A DNA stretch of 64,000 nucleotides from Burhinus oedicnemus (lineage: Eukaryota; Chordata; Aves; Charadriiformes; Burhinidae), in the NCBI GenBank assembly GCA_008921705.1, contig VFFE01007109.1, forward strand, positions 510,489 to 574,488, in the 5' to 3' direction. Shown here in pieces: positions 11,031 through 24,200 of the stretch. Position 1 is the stretch's first letter. Each line of letters starts with the position of its first letter. The notes beneath the pieces were generated by a model, which was not told where the DNA came from, made no database searches, and saw only the letters and a program-made list of their open reading frames with translations. Made by a program: the position numbers and the translations under genes.

Positions 11031-14000
11031 AGGTTTTCTTTTTATACCTAATGCTTTATATTCCAGTGCAAGAACGTATTCAGTTTAAACTACAAAAGAT
11101 AAAGAGAAGTTGGGAAACCTGTTTACATTTTTGCCTTTGCACAACCCTGTGCATTAGCAGGCCAGCAATAGTAACGAAAGTAACTCGTCACAAACAGCTC
11201 AAGCCTGCCAGCAACGAAAATTAATGGGAAGGCAAGGATTTTCTTTTGATGTTGGAAAGACTCCAGTAAAAACTGGTTTGTACATGGGAACATGGTGTCA
11301 GACGAGAAGAGAATCAGCTTGTCTGACTTGTGGTTTTCTTGACAACATTCATCTTCTCTTGGCCTGATAGAGAGCAATTAGTGCTTGTCAGTTGAATCAT
11401 GTGTTATTAAGATCATTCAGGCATTTTTTAATTATGATTACCTAAACAGACAGCAAAAGAAATTCTCAAGCAACTTTAACAATCCACTTCCTTTTCAGAT
11501 GCTTCCAAGTCTTTTCTCCTTTAATGTTTTAAAAGTAAGGTGTAATATTTTACCTGCAAAAACCTTAGTACCTTTTCCATTTTAATCACATTAAAAGAAA
11601 AAAAAACAACACCAAAACTACTGTAGCCTGCGATCTGTGCACTATCACTTTATCAGATGCTGTCTGAGTAATGATTTTTTTTTCAGTTAAAAAGTAGATC
11701 AGTCTTCTATAAACCCAGTAAGCTGCTCTATATGCCAAGACTTGTTTTAAAACATCTAAAACAATGCCTAATAGGTTTATAATGATACAGCATTCCGCAT
11801 ACATACTTCTTTCTTTCACCATCGCAGATTTAGAAGCAGGATATGAAGAGTGTCAGAAATGACATCATCCTTGGGTGGCGTTTAAAACTCCTCCCCAAAT
11901 AAAATGGTTCCTTATCACTGACTTGGACAGTTTTTCCCACTGAAAAGAAAGCTAAAAGCAAGACCAGACTAGACAGAAAAGTTTCTAGTTATTTAAATTC
12001 CAGATATCAGAGTAATTGGATTTTATGGACCTTGCACGGATGAGATCACGATAGTTTTAGTTTTATGTTTGGGCTTAGAATACCACTTTTAGAGCAACAC
12101 TATTGTTTCTTCCCTTTGGCATTTCTCCCTTCTCTTTATCAGGGGATTTTTCAAGTTTCTATATTACCGTTTCCTTCTTTTTTCTGCTTGCTGTAAGCCT
12201 TGGCCCACAGAACTTGCAGGCTCTTCTTGCTATACCAGCTGCTCCGGTACACGGCCAGCCAAAGGCCTGCACGGCATCTATCAGGAATCGGGAAATTAAG
12301 GTCCCATTCAGTGAGAACACCAATATCCCTGGGAGCCATTGAACCACCCGCTCTCGCCGCACCGGTGAGCTGTGCCTTTACAGCGCAGATGCAAAAGAAG
12401 CTGTTTTAAAATACACATTTCAAAACAAACAGAGTAAATATTTAGCATGCACATTGATTTTAATAGGCATCAAAATCTTGCTCCTAAAATGAATGATATT
12501 CAAGTATCTATTACCAATTCCCAGGAGTACATCTAATGAAGGATCCTTGAGGATTTTTCTTTTTGGAAAGATTCTTAATGTTTGTTTGCAGCAACAGCAG
12601 GAAAACAGAACAGTCATAAGATGACTTTGCCTACCATCAATACCATGTTTAATACCATGTTAAGGGGGTAAAGTCTCATACAGGGAATAGCAAGTATTTT
12701 AGGAAGAAAACAGACTATAACAGCCAATTTCCTGGAGAGGAACAGATGCAAGCTAATGGCACGCTTTCTAATAAACACCTAAAAGCTTATTAAAATGGTA
12801 ACCCAGCAGATGAAGGATGAACGGACTACTTTGTGCAATAAAGCAAAAAAAGCAATTCTTAGGATTATTTTAATTTAAATTTGGTTCTCTCATGGGCTCT
12901 GGTTCCAGTATATTATGTGTCTCATTCTTCCATTGGGGAGAGCCTTACAGACTAGTTCCGGAGTACTGTGAAGAAAAAAGTAAATTACTCATTTTTGGCT
13001 GAGCTCGGAGCAGAACATTATTTGCAGGTTTATGAACTATTACGGAAATATAAAGGCTGAAAAAGGTAATGCTGACCAAAACAGTTAAATCTATTGCCGA
13101 TTCCTGAGAAAGCAGACAGAAGACTAAAGCGACATCCAAGACTCTACCATCTTCTCTGGAAACAGTTCGCTGGTCTCTGGACAAGTTTATCAAAAATCAG
13201 CAGTCTGCTTCCTAAATTAAAAATCTTAGTGAATCCTTTTGCTGCAACAGCTGATCATTATCCAAAGCAACCACCACCATCAACATCAGATTGGATATAT
13301 TCAAGGCATAATTAAATAGGTCTGAAAAAAGTTTTAGAAATTGGAAGAAACAGGAGTTCTTTTATCTTGGATTCAGCATGCCTTAGTAACAGGCTATTCT
13401 AAGGAAGCCGATGTTTCCATTTCAGTACTCAGACTGTGCCTACGTTTAATAACTTTTCTTACTCATGGGTGATACAGTATTTTTATACAAGGCTTGTCTT
13501 TTGTATAGGCTTGAAATATTTATATGTTTTTTTCAAAAAATGATCATAGGAATAGGAATTTCTTGCAAGATGCTGCTTTACGGTTTAAATAATTTAGGCC
13601 TATGATAAATACAGCTAGAAACACTGCACACATGAAAGTTACAGTTTTATTTTTATTTTTTTTTAAATTTAGGAAGAAGCTTCTCTTGGAATCATGCCTT
13701 CTACCGAAGTTGTCAAAAACATGTATTCAGAATACTCGAGTCATTTAGATTCTTACTTCTAGAGACCAAGGACCCAAGCACATAGGAACAGCAAACCAAC
13801 AATTTAGCTACCGCAGGTAGTTTCTGTATCAGAATGACTTCTAATTTTTGGTTCGGATTCTTCTGCTTTCTACAAGAGGGCTTAATGACAAAGAAACATG
13901 CTACCATAGATTAAATACCATGCTTGGCAGCCAAACAGACTTTAAAATACAGATGAGGCTCTTACTTAGTGCTGCCATACCTATTTTGAGTCAAAGCCTC

Positions 14001-14099
14001 AAGCTTACCAAAATGCTGTCCGGTAATGCCACCTTTTAAGCAGGCTGGTTTTTAATACAGCAGTGGATTTTTGACTGCAGGAATAAAATTCCCCCATCC
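11031..14099. other. Non-coding AT-rich stretch
   Basis: Short frames only. A 12-base unit repeats twice in tandem at 12,639-12,662 (AATACCATGTTT, then the same with one change). No transposon family, RNA gene or convincing exon was seen. Confidence 0.45.
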
Positions 14100-14120
14100 T
14101 TTTTTTTTTTTTTTTTTTTT
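14100..14120. repeat. Poly(T) tract, 21 nt
   Basis: A run of 21 T following a C-rich CCCCCATCC. No associated retroposed sequence was recognised. Confidence 0.9.
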
Positions 14121-17100
14121 AAAATAATTACTCCCTTTGGCTACCAGTAAAATACTCGAGCAAACCAGTTCTTGCTGAAACAAATGACATTGTTCAGAAA
14201 TTCTCCATTTGCAAGAAATAACCAGCTGGGTCTAATGGTTCCCCCCCCTCAATGGCAAACACAACTCACCTTCTGTTAACTTCAAACAGCCATATCAAAC
14301 ATTTCAACTCCCCGCTCAGGACAATTCCTATTGTTCAGTAAATTGCCTAATATTTGCTGCCACCCCTCCATCAGATTTTTTCCAATCGTTCTTACAGAAA
14401 TTACCAAAAGGATGTCAAGTATAAAACAACCGTAAATCCTACAGTCTATAACTCCGCTACTTTCCCGTTCACCAGCCACTTTTAGTTAGCTGCTCAGTAT
14501 ATTATTCATTCTTGCTTCTAATACTCCTCCTCCTCCTGCAGATAATCCACCGAGGTTGATATAATCCACAAATACCATCAGCCGCATCAGTTTGCGCTGC
14601 TGCCGTGAATGCTGCTGCAAAAAACTCCAGCGTGCCACTCGGATGAGACTGCAACGTGCAGGCGATGACTTAAGGGCAGCCACCTCACTGCTCACTTCGC
14701 AGCGTAAACCCCAGCCCCATCAGCAGGTTTCTTACCAGTTTATTAGACTTGCTCTCCGGGTAGCTGCATACGGGAGAACCAGCAGCTCCCCCACTCCCGG
14801 AATAGCCGCAGAGGTGGTTAAGGCTCACTTTTGAATATTTTGAATACACAAAAAATAATCCCGAATTTTAACAGAATTCTGCAAAGTCTGTAAAACCACA
14901 CCCAGGTCAGGATACCTATAATAAAGAGCACTCTAAGAACAATGAAGTTAACTTGGTATTACGTGCTGATTTATTTGGAACAAAACAGGACCTTAGAGCA
15001 CAGCTAAGTATTTCCATTTACAAGCGAAACAAATCACCATGGAGCCTCAAGCGCTATTTCTATGATTTTCATTCGATTCGTTTTGCGGCAATGCGTTCTT
15101 AAGGTAGAAAGCAACCCCCCAAAAGAGTGAGGTAAGCAGAGATAACGGAAAAAGATAAGAGACGTTTTGCTCTTCTTAGCTTACGCGCTCCAACCATACG
15201 TGAACTGTTGCACATGCACGGGTCCCTGCCTTAAAACTGCTCTGCACCACAACAGTGAGCAGAACTGCACTTAAGAAAATGTAATTACAAGACCACAAAG
15301 AACAAAAAAAACTGACTAGAAGGCAAAACTCTTAAACCCGGTAATGGCTGTATTCGTTAGGTGAAACAAAGCTTTCTGCCTGTCTCTGAGGTCAGTACAG
15401 ACCTTGGAGCAGAACTGAATGTAAAGTAAAAGCTTCACTGACAGAGCCGCAAATGCCACCGGCACACACGGTGCCCTGCATAAACATGCAAAAGCATCTC
15501 ATAATTCCATGTTGATTAAAAAAATACATTAAAATGACTCAAAATTATGAGCAGCCATTAGTTACATTTTATTTAAAAAGTGTTCTATTAAAAAGCAAAA
15601 TTATTCTAGCGGTCCTCAAGAATTTTGCTGATTTTAAAGTATAGTTTCATAGAAAAGAAGAAATTTATACAAGTAAACTTCTGAGAAAGTACTGAAATAG
15701 ATCTGGGTTGGGGTTTTGGTTTTTTTTTTTTTCCTTCCTTCCTCTTTGTAGAGGACAGAAAGAAGGAGAATTTGTGCATTGTTTGAAAATTTGAAACCAA
15801 GTTTCAAAAAGGTATTCCTGTTCCAATTCACCTGCTCACCGGCTACAGCAAAAGAAGTATGAACACATACAGAAGCACCGTTCCAATTCGAAAACTACTG
15901 CTTTCGAAAGAATTTGCTTACATATATAATTTATTTGCAGTGCCGTCGAGAGCAGCTACAGTTCAGGCAGGCACGCACACCTCGCTTTGCAGCCTTCTGG
16001 TAGGTATAATTTAGCAGTTTGAGAGGAGTCCTCTAACTAATTTTGCAACGTTAAGCACAACCTCTTGAAATCTAAAAGAAAACAGCGAAGCAAGGATAAT
16101 CAACATAAGTATTTCTTTCACAGCTGAGAATCTTCCAACTCTAAATCATCCCCACAAGAAAACTCTACTGTATTTTAGAGAAAAAGCAGAAATTCAAGCA
16201 GTCTAGAACAAATGGACGGTCTTACTCTCTGAAATGAATGACACTCTAAACATACCCACTAGCTAAAAATACAGTAAGTCTTCTGAAAATACATGCCAGG
16301 CGTCTTCGCAGTACCCTGCCCTCCACCCTAATCCTTCCCCTCCTCCCACATTACTGTAAAAATTTAGGCAGTTTTTAGGGGCTGAGAGTCTCACTGACTT
16401 CATTAGGATCCACAGATGTTCTTAAAATCTGTTAAAAAAGAAAATCAAGTAATTAAATATCTGAGTCTGTTTTCTTTAATAGCAAATGCTTCTACTGCAA
16501 CCTGAATTAATTCTATGGATGACTAAAAGCCCTAAAAATTAAGAGCAAGAAGCCTGTCACTTTACTGTATTTATATTAAAGACTGAATCACCAAAATTAA
16601 AAGATTACTGAGTTTCTGGGAAGAAGCCATTACTTACTCTCACCTAGAAAATACCAACTAACAAAACCAAGCCTCCCGCTGTCAAAGAATCACCATCCAT
16701 TGATCGGAAGCATCGTTTTAGTCACTACAAGATGTTATCATTTGAAAACTTTTATTCCTGCCTTACAAAACACAGAACTTAACTCACTCACCACTTGATA
16801 AAACCTTCTAAATCTTTTACAAAGAGGACCTACAACAAAAAAAAAATCAAATTTAGGGTGCAGCCAGATGAGCAGCAAGAGCAGGCACGAAGGGTTAGCA
16901 CTTTTGTTTGCTGGTACGGGAGAATTCACGAACAGTTGGGCAGATACGCAACAGTTAAATCAGTTCTACAATTTATTTTTATAAAGAAAAAAAAAATAGC
17001 AAGGCAGAGGAAGACTGGGGGGAAAAAAAAATGTTTCAGGGATTTGCTTCAGAAAGAGCAAAGAGCAAGACCAAAGAAGTGTGAAGTTTGGCAGGGAGAA

Positions 17101-17421
17101 CAGGGCAGGTGGCAGAACGTACAATGCAGCGGACACATGGGCATTAAAGGATCTCAGCAGCAAAACCAATTTTCTAGCAGGTACAGGGACAGCAGGAAAA
17201 GCAATTGTGATTTCCAACCATAGGAATAATAGGTGAAAAAATATGCTACTGTGCTCTGAACAGGGTGAACTTAAAATTAATGCACAGTTCCCATGAAAAC
17301 TACAGATTTTCAGAAGAACAGATTTCTTTTATGTAAACAAGTGGCTAATATAAAAGTCTAAATTGACCGGCATCGTCATTACTCATTTCCACTGGAGGAA
17401 ACGGTATTTTCCTTAGTCAAG
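14121..17421. other. Non-coding stretch, one donor-like site
   Basis: A minus-strand donor (GTGAGT) lies near 14,268, with a frame upstream containing EGWQQILGNLLNNRNC that stops before the donor. It is therefore at best a non-coding or terminal exon. CpG is well retained around 15,840-16,020, with about eight CpG in 180 bases. Nothing else was recognised. Confidence 0.35.

Positions 17422-17449
<28 letters not shown>
17422..17449. repeat. Poly(A) tract, 28 nt
   Basis: A run of 28 A, the longest homopolymer in the window. The upstream 16,795-17,223 frame is lysine-rich and interrupted by A-runs. I see no processed pseudogene with confidence. Confidence 0.9.
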
Positions 17450-17452
<3 letters not shown>

Positions 17453-19600
17453 ACTCTGAAGTTATTCTTTTCCTTTTCCCTGACAAAAAAAGGAAAGGCC
17501 ACCTCTTGTTTAAGTAAGTATTATTAGAAAATAGATAAGCACTGAAGCGAATTACAGTTTGACTGGCTAAGCAAACAACATCTTTAAAAGCCTGCACAGC
17601 ATCAGAATACTGTAACCACGTAATGAGAAAGAAATAACAGATTTCTGCAAAACAGGCGGTTGTTCTCACTAGCACACCCTTTTTTTCCAGTTCCTAGGTA
17701 TGGTTCCAATCACACAAACTCCCAGATCATTCCACACTTCTTTCAAAAGCGGTTTGCTTTAAGAGTCATTAATACTTCACACTATTCCCGTATTATGAGG
17801 AAGACAAGAGCAAGATGCTTCAAAATAAGGCAGCTGGAAACGGAAACACCGAGTGGGAGACCAGGCCAGATACCTGTTGAACGTGATGCAAATCTGATTA
17901 GCCTTTTTTAGTTTAAAACCAGATGATGGGTTTTCAGCAGCTGTAGCACCGCATGCCATTTGCAGCTATATGCCATTTAGAAACTGCCGTATGATTGTGA
18001 CGGTATCCAAGAAGCCTCTCTCCTACTTAACGCTAATCGATTTGGAGGCATTAGTACAGCTATAGTGTCCATGTCCGCGCAGTGCAAACACATCATTATA
18101 CGAGATACAAAAATTTTATGGATCAAAGAAGAGGCAAGTAGAGCCCTCCTTTCCTAAGCTGGCTCTCTGCACTTTATAAATGTCTTTTTGTGGTCAAGTT
18201 GAGGGTAAAAGCTCCACCATGTGGGAGAAGCTTAGCACTAGCCCAGGTGAACGCCGTGTTTGCTGGTGGTGGATCCACAAAGCACCATCCCGGCAGGTGC
18301 CGTGCGGCGGCACCACCACCACCATCACCACCGAGACGTTCAAACCACCAGGAGGGCTGGAGAAGGCTCCTGTGGCTCAAAAGCCATAAACACCCCACAC
18401 CGTTTCTTCATTCCAAACGCATTGTTACTGCAATGCCTACCCACGTATCATTAATACTCGTCAATCATGAAAAGGAGGTAGCTCAGAGGACCTCCTATGC
18501 TTTTGTTTTGTGAAAGAGTAACTTTTTCCAGGACCATGAATAATACTTGGTGCTGTATGACTGAAAACAGTGAATAATCGCAAAAAAAGGAACTGTTCCA
18601 CGTTACAGCGAAGAGACAGCCTGCCAAAACAAACATATTATGGCTGCAAAGGAAAGTAATGTGTCTGTAATTTTAAACTCTGTCCACTTCAGTAGTTCAA
18701 CAAGTTTTTATCGCACCCAAACAACCAAAGCAGTAACATACAGCATGAAAACTGCACCGGCAGACCCGTAACACGTATGCGTGTGGTGGTGGGGAGCAGC
18801 AGACAATTCAAACAAAACGATACCCATGGAATTTCTTGATAAATCTACCTTCAAAGTCCCATACAGTTATGCTAAACAAGCAGGATACTATTTTGAAGCA
18901 ACTAAAAAAAAATAATAAATTATTTAATAGGAATACTACCGAGTCTTTTATTCTCACAAGCAGCCACAGAATTCATCAGTAAGCCAAAAAAGGAAAATAT
19001 GTTGACTAAGAAAAAAATGAGAGAAATAATATTAGAAAACACTGACAATGTTTCAGGATTGCATTTACACCAAGAAAAGGGAAGACGCATTAAGTATTCT
19101 TCAGCGTCAGAGCAAACAATTTTAAAAGCGTATTTTTGAAGAAAATAATTGGGGAGAGTATCTTCATTTCAGAATTTAAACATATTCACTACAAGTTTTT
19201 TAAAAACAAGAGCCTAATCAGCATACAGGGACTGGGGTTTCAGCAGCGACTACTGATTTTGCAGGTGCTTTTTAGTAGCCCCATTTGAGCAGCCACTCTA
19301 TTTAGCTACTTGATTAAGCACGTGCGGGGGAACAAAAAAAAGGCAGCGCTGTCTGTCCGGGTGTGCGTTTCGAACACGCTGCCCAGAGCCGGGCAGGTCA
19401 CAGCTGCCAGGAACCAAAGGCTGACCGTCTCTCACCATCACTGTGTCACCATACGCCCGGTACCATCAGGTAGGATTCCAACACGGTGGGTAACGAGACA
19501 GCAAAATATGGACTGGTAATTCCTATAAAGAGAAATCTCCACTCCAGTGGTGATGTCTCACACTATAGATAGAGAGGCGTATTTTCTCTCTTCTTTATTT
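17450..19600. other. Non-coding stretch, nothing recognised
   Basis: Frames overlap and lack domains. A short (CAC/ACC)n-like run around 18,310-18,335 encodes poly-histidine or poly-threonine in different frames and is simple sequence. No exon or repeat family was assigned. Confidence 0.45.
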
Positions 19601-19654
19601 TTAAAAACATGGATGACAAAGACCTGGGAGACTGTATTCTGAAGGGGACGATAA

Positions 19655-20440
19655 GGAGCAGGTACCCGTACTGCTGCCCCCAGCTCCAAGCGGCAGGTCA
19701 CCTCTTGTCCTGCGGCTGCACCAGAGCCAAGAAGCAGCCCCAGCTCTAGGGGAGCCCCTTGGGAGCCCCTTCCCGGTGCTTCGTGCCACTGCCACACCAG
19801 CTCCCCAGCCGTGCCACCATTTCTCCCAGGCCAGGGCTGCAAACCAGGGAGCGCTCCCAAGCCAGAAGAGGCAGGTAGAGATCTACCATGCTGCTCAGTA
19901 TGGGTTACAACCCTGAGACCTGCTTGGCCTGATCCAGACGCCGTCACTTGGACGGCATAGGGTGGCCACACGTACAGCTTCTTGCTCCTCCACCACACCC
20001 TGGGTTTTCCAGGCTGCTACCACGTTGCACGTGGATGAACTGACCCAGCTACTAACGAGCCACAAAGAGTCGGTCAAACGTGGTCAAAAGGCTGTCAGCT
20101 GAAAAGTCCTGCTCTGCGTGTGGAGCTTGCGGAGACACCGAGGTTACCGGGCGGATCAAGACAGGTTCAAAACGTTTGGAGAAGCGTACGAGAGTTTTCA
20201 ACACTGACATGACAAGCTGGCTGGGTGCCACCAACAGCAACGCTCGCCGGGGAATCGCACAACACGGAAGAGCTCGGGGTGCTGAGGAGAGATATCCCAG
20301 ACAACCATCTCTGGAGCCTCCACTGGTGTTACCCGGCTGCTGGACATCCCTGACATGCCGAGTAGCAGCATCCCGGCAGCCAGCTTCCCTGCAGCAGTCC
20401 CTGGCGAGACACCCATGTACAACACCACCCCAAACAAGCA
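19655..20440. other. GC-elevated segment with several CpG
   Basis: About 800 bases of elevated GC, with open frames in both directions (19,558-19,998 minus, 20,052-20,441 minus, 20,080-20,454 plus). Mutual overlap of frames points to composition rather than coding. It could be an old GC-rich insertion or an intragenic CpG-rich element. I recognise no family. Confidence 0.35.
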
Positions 20441-20454
20441 TCCCCCCCTTTTAA

Positions 20455-21182
20455 AATCGCATCCCTAGAGCCTGATTCCAGGCTGCTAAGTAGGTTGATT
20501 TTCAAGTATTTAACATCCAGTCAGATATTCAGCAGGCTGGGTGGGAAGGCAGTGGGGGGAGGGATAAAATCAGCCTCTGTCATCGCTATCAAGAGCCGAC
20601 TCTTATACCCACGTAGCCAGTTGGCACTAGCCAACCATATCTCCATTAATCTGAATTTATGCTAATTCTGTCACTCACCATTACCAGGCAGTCACTCCTA
20701 AACCAGCACTCTGGGAAACACCCCAGTTAAGCTCTAGCCTTACTAAGGAAGGATGAAGATAAAATTTAAGAATTAATTTTTCTTAAGTAAGGCTGAAATA
20801 GAACTGAAGTGCTTGAAGCTGTAGAAAAGGACTGGTTGAATAAATATAGGGCACGAGCACCTGTTTTTTCAAAGACAAGCTATCTTTTCAAGAACTAACT
20901 TCAACCTTTTCAATGCCCATAAGCTAAGGCCAGTTCTACCAAGCACACTGCTCCCAACCCATCTGTTAAAAGACATGCCTCCTTTTACTGTCACACCACC
21001 TCAGCTGACTGCACCAGCATCAACGCTGATTTTGAGTTGGACTGGACTCTAAAGTCAGCTAATGGCACCGCATCATCCACATTTTAGGTGACTGTTTTCA
21101 AACTACAAATGATCCTTCGACTAAGGCTTTTACAAAGTCACGCTCAATTTTAGATTCATGTTTCCCTTTAATCTACACATAC
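20455..21182. other. Non-coding stretch, A/C-rich on plus strand
   Basis: No frame above chance, no repeat family and no RNA gene was seen. Confidence 0.45.
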
Positions 21183-21227
21183 CTCCAGTGAGCTTGCTCT
21201 CACAGCATGAGCATCCCGCTGCATTCC
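21183..21227 (-). CDS. Candidate internal coding exon, 45 nt, unidentified
   Basis: On the minus strand the segment is preceded by GCAGTGTTTTACAG, a good acceptor, and followed by GTATGT, a good donor after TGGAG. It is exactly 15 codons and open in the frame GMQRDAHAVRASSLE, so it would be a symmetric phase-0 exon. Phase 0 matches the candidate first exon at 39,691 and the candidate at 35,192. The peptide matches no family I know. Short open segments between splice-like signals occur by chance, so confidence stays low. Confidence 0.25.
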
Positions 21228-24200
21228 CTGTAAAACACTGCTTCCCACAACACCCCACCTACCCTTCAGGCTTTTAATTGACCACCAAGGAACAGGGATG
21301 TACCACTTTACTCTTGGTGTGTTTGTAAAACATGGAGAGTCAACATCTCTCTTCTCATCAACCAAGGTGGAACTATCCTACTCCAAAGCAACCATCAAAT
21401 GGGCCAGGTCTCTTGTGCCCAGCGGAAGAGACTTCTACTGCCTCATTCAGAGATGCATAAACCTATTTCATGTCTCATCTCAGGAATTATCATGATGTCA
21501 GTATCTGCAGTGGAACTGAAACGAACTCGAGAGACATACGATGTACTGAAGTCACCAGCAGACTTCCTAGAGCAGTGAAATATTCATTACAGGCTTGACA
21601 TCTAAATACTGACTTGTACTGATCACGCTTAACTTGTCAGATGTCTGATGATTCCAGAATGAGGCAATATATGCAAAATCATTCATTTCAGTGGTCCATA
21701 AGTTTTGGATTCAAAATACCAAGTACTAGGGCATATTTTATTTATACGCTCAATGGCTATAGAGCATAATCTCGTCATTGTTCAAACTGCTTAATCTGTC
21801 TCAGCGTTTAAAATTAAGTTGAAAAGAACCACTAGTGCTTTTAACTGTCCTTAAATTACATTAATTGCGTTGTTAAGCACTTTAACAACCTTATGAAGGA
21901 AGCTAAGTAAATCACTGCTCAAAAGTAAGTCTATATAACCAGCTCCAAGCCTCCACGCACAGAACCGAGCTGTCGATATCCCCGAACTGCAGAACGAGGA
22001 TCTCTCATACTCGATCACATCAGAAGCAAATCAAAGCAGAGGCTACTTTTACCATTTGCCCAGGCAATGAGCTACGTCAACATCAGCTACTGTAACATCA
22101 ATATATTGTATGCACGGAGAAACGCGGCGAGCACTGAAGTTCTGCTGTCACAATTCTATTTACGCCCTGTCCTGCTAGCAGGCAACCGATGTCATATGCC
22201 CGTATGCAACAGAAACAAATTCACAACCTAGAAATTTCTGCTGGCAAGAGATCAACAGGCTGTAATGAGTACTGAAAACAAACTATCCAGCTTTTAGCCA
22301 GAGCTCACTGATCTCTGCTTGAAGTATTACACTAGGCTAAAACTTCATTGCTTCGACTGTGAAGATGTCATTACTGGTGTCAGCAACAATCTGAAGCAAA
22401 GCCACTGTCAGCGACCACAATCTTGGGAGTTTTAGATGTACAAACCTACTTTATGGGATCTGCTTTCTATACCCTATGTAAATGAAGAATATATATAGGT
22501 GTGGTGGTCAAACAGCTTGACAGAAATATTCTTGTGTATTATAAATAAGCGTGCCTGTACCGACACGCAGAACATTTGAACTTGCACGAAACAGCAGCCT
22601 TTTGCTGACAAATTCTTATGGCAACAACAGACAGAAGCTGAACCAAATACGGCTCAGATTGTTTTAAGAATACCAATTATATATCCAGAGATACTTGATA
22701 TACCGAGAAGAAACAATGGAACGAAATAAAGAAATTCAAAAGTTTCGAGCCATCTGTATATATCTGTACTGAGTATCAAACCATCTGTATTATATTCTTA
22801 GATCAGCTAAAGCAAACCACTGGCACCAGTGCCAAGTTTGGCAGCAGAGACGATTTGGATCGCCACCAACAAGAATGAGCTACCATGCCTTTTAGAATAA
22901 ATTTTGTAGCAAACACCAAAAGGGTTGATCAACACAGATTATCACAGCTACAACAAGCCAACTAGTTTAAAAAACAGTATTTGCCATCCCACAGTATTTG
23001 ATTTCATACTTGCACGATACACTCTATGCCTAAAAAAGAAATTAAAACTTCTCACTATCCCTGTTCCACAGGGAAATGACTAAAACCACTCAAACAGGTT
23101 TTGAACAAGAGCACGAAGCACCCGCACATGGTGTCACCCAACCTGGTGCCTCACACCAGCTAATGCAGCAGTTCACAGCCATATCCAAGCCCATCAAGAC
23201 CCTGCAGCAGACAGGTGACACAGGCAACCGCACCGCACACTGAATACTCGGTAGCATTTTCCGAGGCGCACACGCATCCTCGGAAGGTCTCCCGCTTCAG
23301 TGCGAGATAAGGCTCGGCCTCCTTCTTTTGCGACACCTGACAGGCCAGCAGTACCAAGCAACCCGCACCCGTTTAACTTTGTCTTCTCCAACTCCAGCCT
23401 CTACCATTCTACAGCACCCTGTTTCTCCTGGGAAATTCCATCTACCCTTTGAAGTCTAGCCTAAATTTCAAAGGCAAAAATACCAAAATATCCTTGAGGA
23501 TAAAGGTGCTGATGTAAAGAACATTGACTAATCCCAGTAATTTTATTTTCATATTTCAAAAGGGCCCAAAAATAACTATTCACCACCTTTTCCTCTGCTC
23601 AAGATTTTGAGAACAACCCGCCTACCAAAAAGTCTAATTCTCTTAGCGCTAAGAATTTTGCATGGGTGGAACTCTTTAGCTAAAAGTGATGATAAATAAC
23701 ACCTCCTCAATCCTGCAATCCCTAGAAACAGTTTACAAGAATTAATATACGAAGTTGATTCAAAATGTTAAACTAGAATTTCCCAACCCTCTGATGTCCA
23801 CCTGAAGCGTGCCAGCTGAGACATCAAGATCAAGGTAGTACAACGCGAAGTTCAACTGTCTCGGTTATCTTCTATCCTCTGTACCTTCACTGTCATGACA
23901 ATACACAACTCCATATTTTTCTTGGATGCAGAATTAGCAGATGTAACGTATCATCACAACCAAATGTACCAATAGCTCATCCATCACACCCTACAGACAG
24001 CTTCATAGGAACCTCCGCTGTCCTAGGAAGTACGAGATCAGCCCTAAGTTGAAGGTACAAACCTCTGATGCCAGGTTGTGGGGTTTTTTCAGTATTCACA
24101 CAGCGCTTAGCTGTTAAATCAGCAACATTAAGCAGCATCTTTTTCAACCGTTTGTACAGTTTATATACAAACAACGCTAATTGCTAAAAAACAATGTCTT

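Noticed and set aside
17422..17449. Poly(A) as the tail of a processed pseudogene
   Set aside because: The upstream sequence shows no recognisable coding remnant and no flanking target duplication.
19558..20454. Frames of 124-146 codons on both strands
   Set aside because: Same reason: GC-elevated composition, mutual overlap, proline/glycine/arginine-rich translations without motifs.
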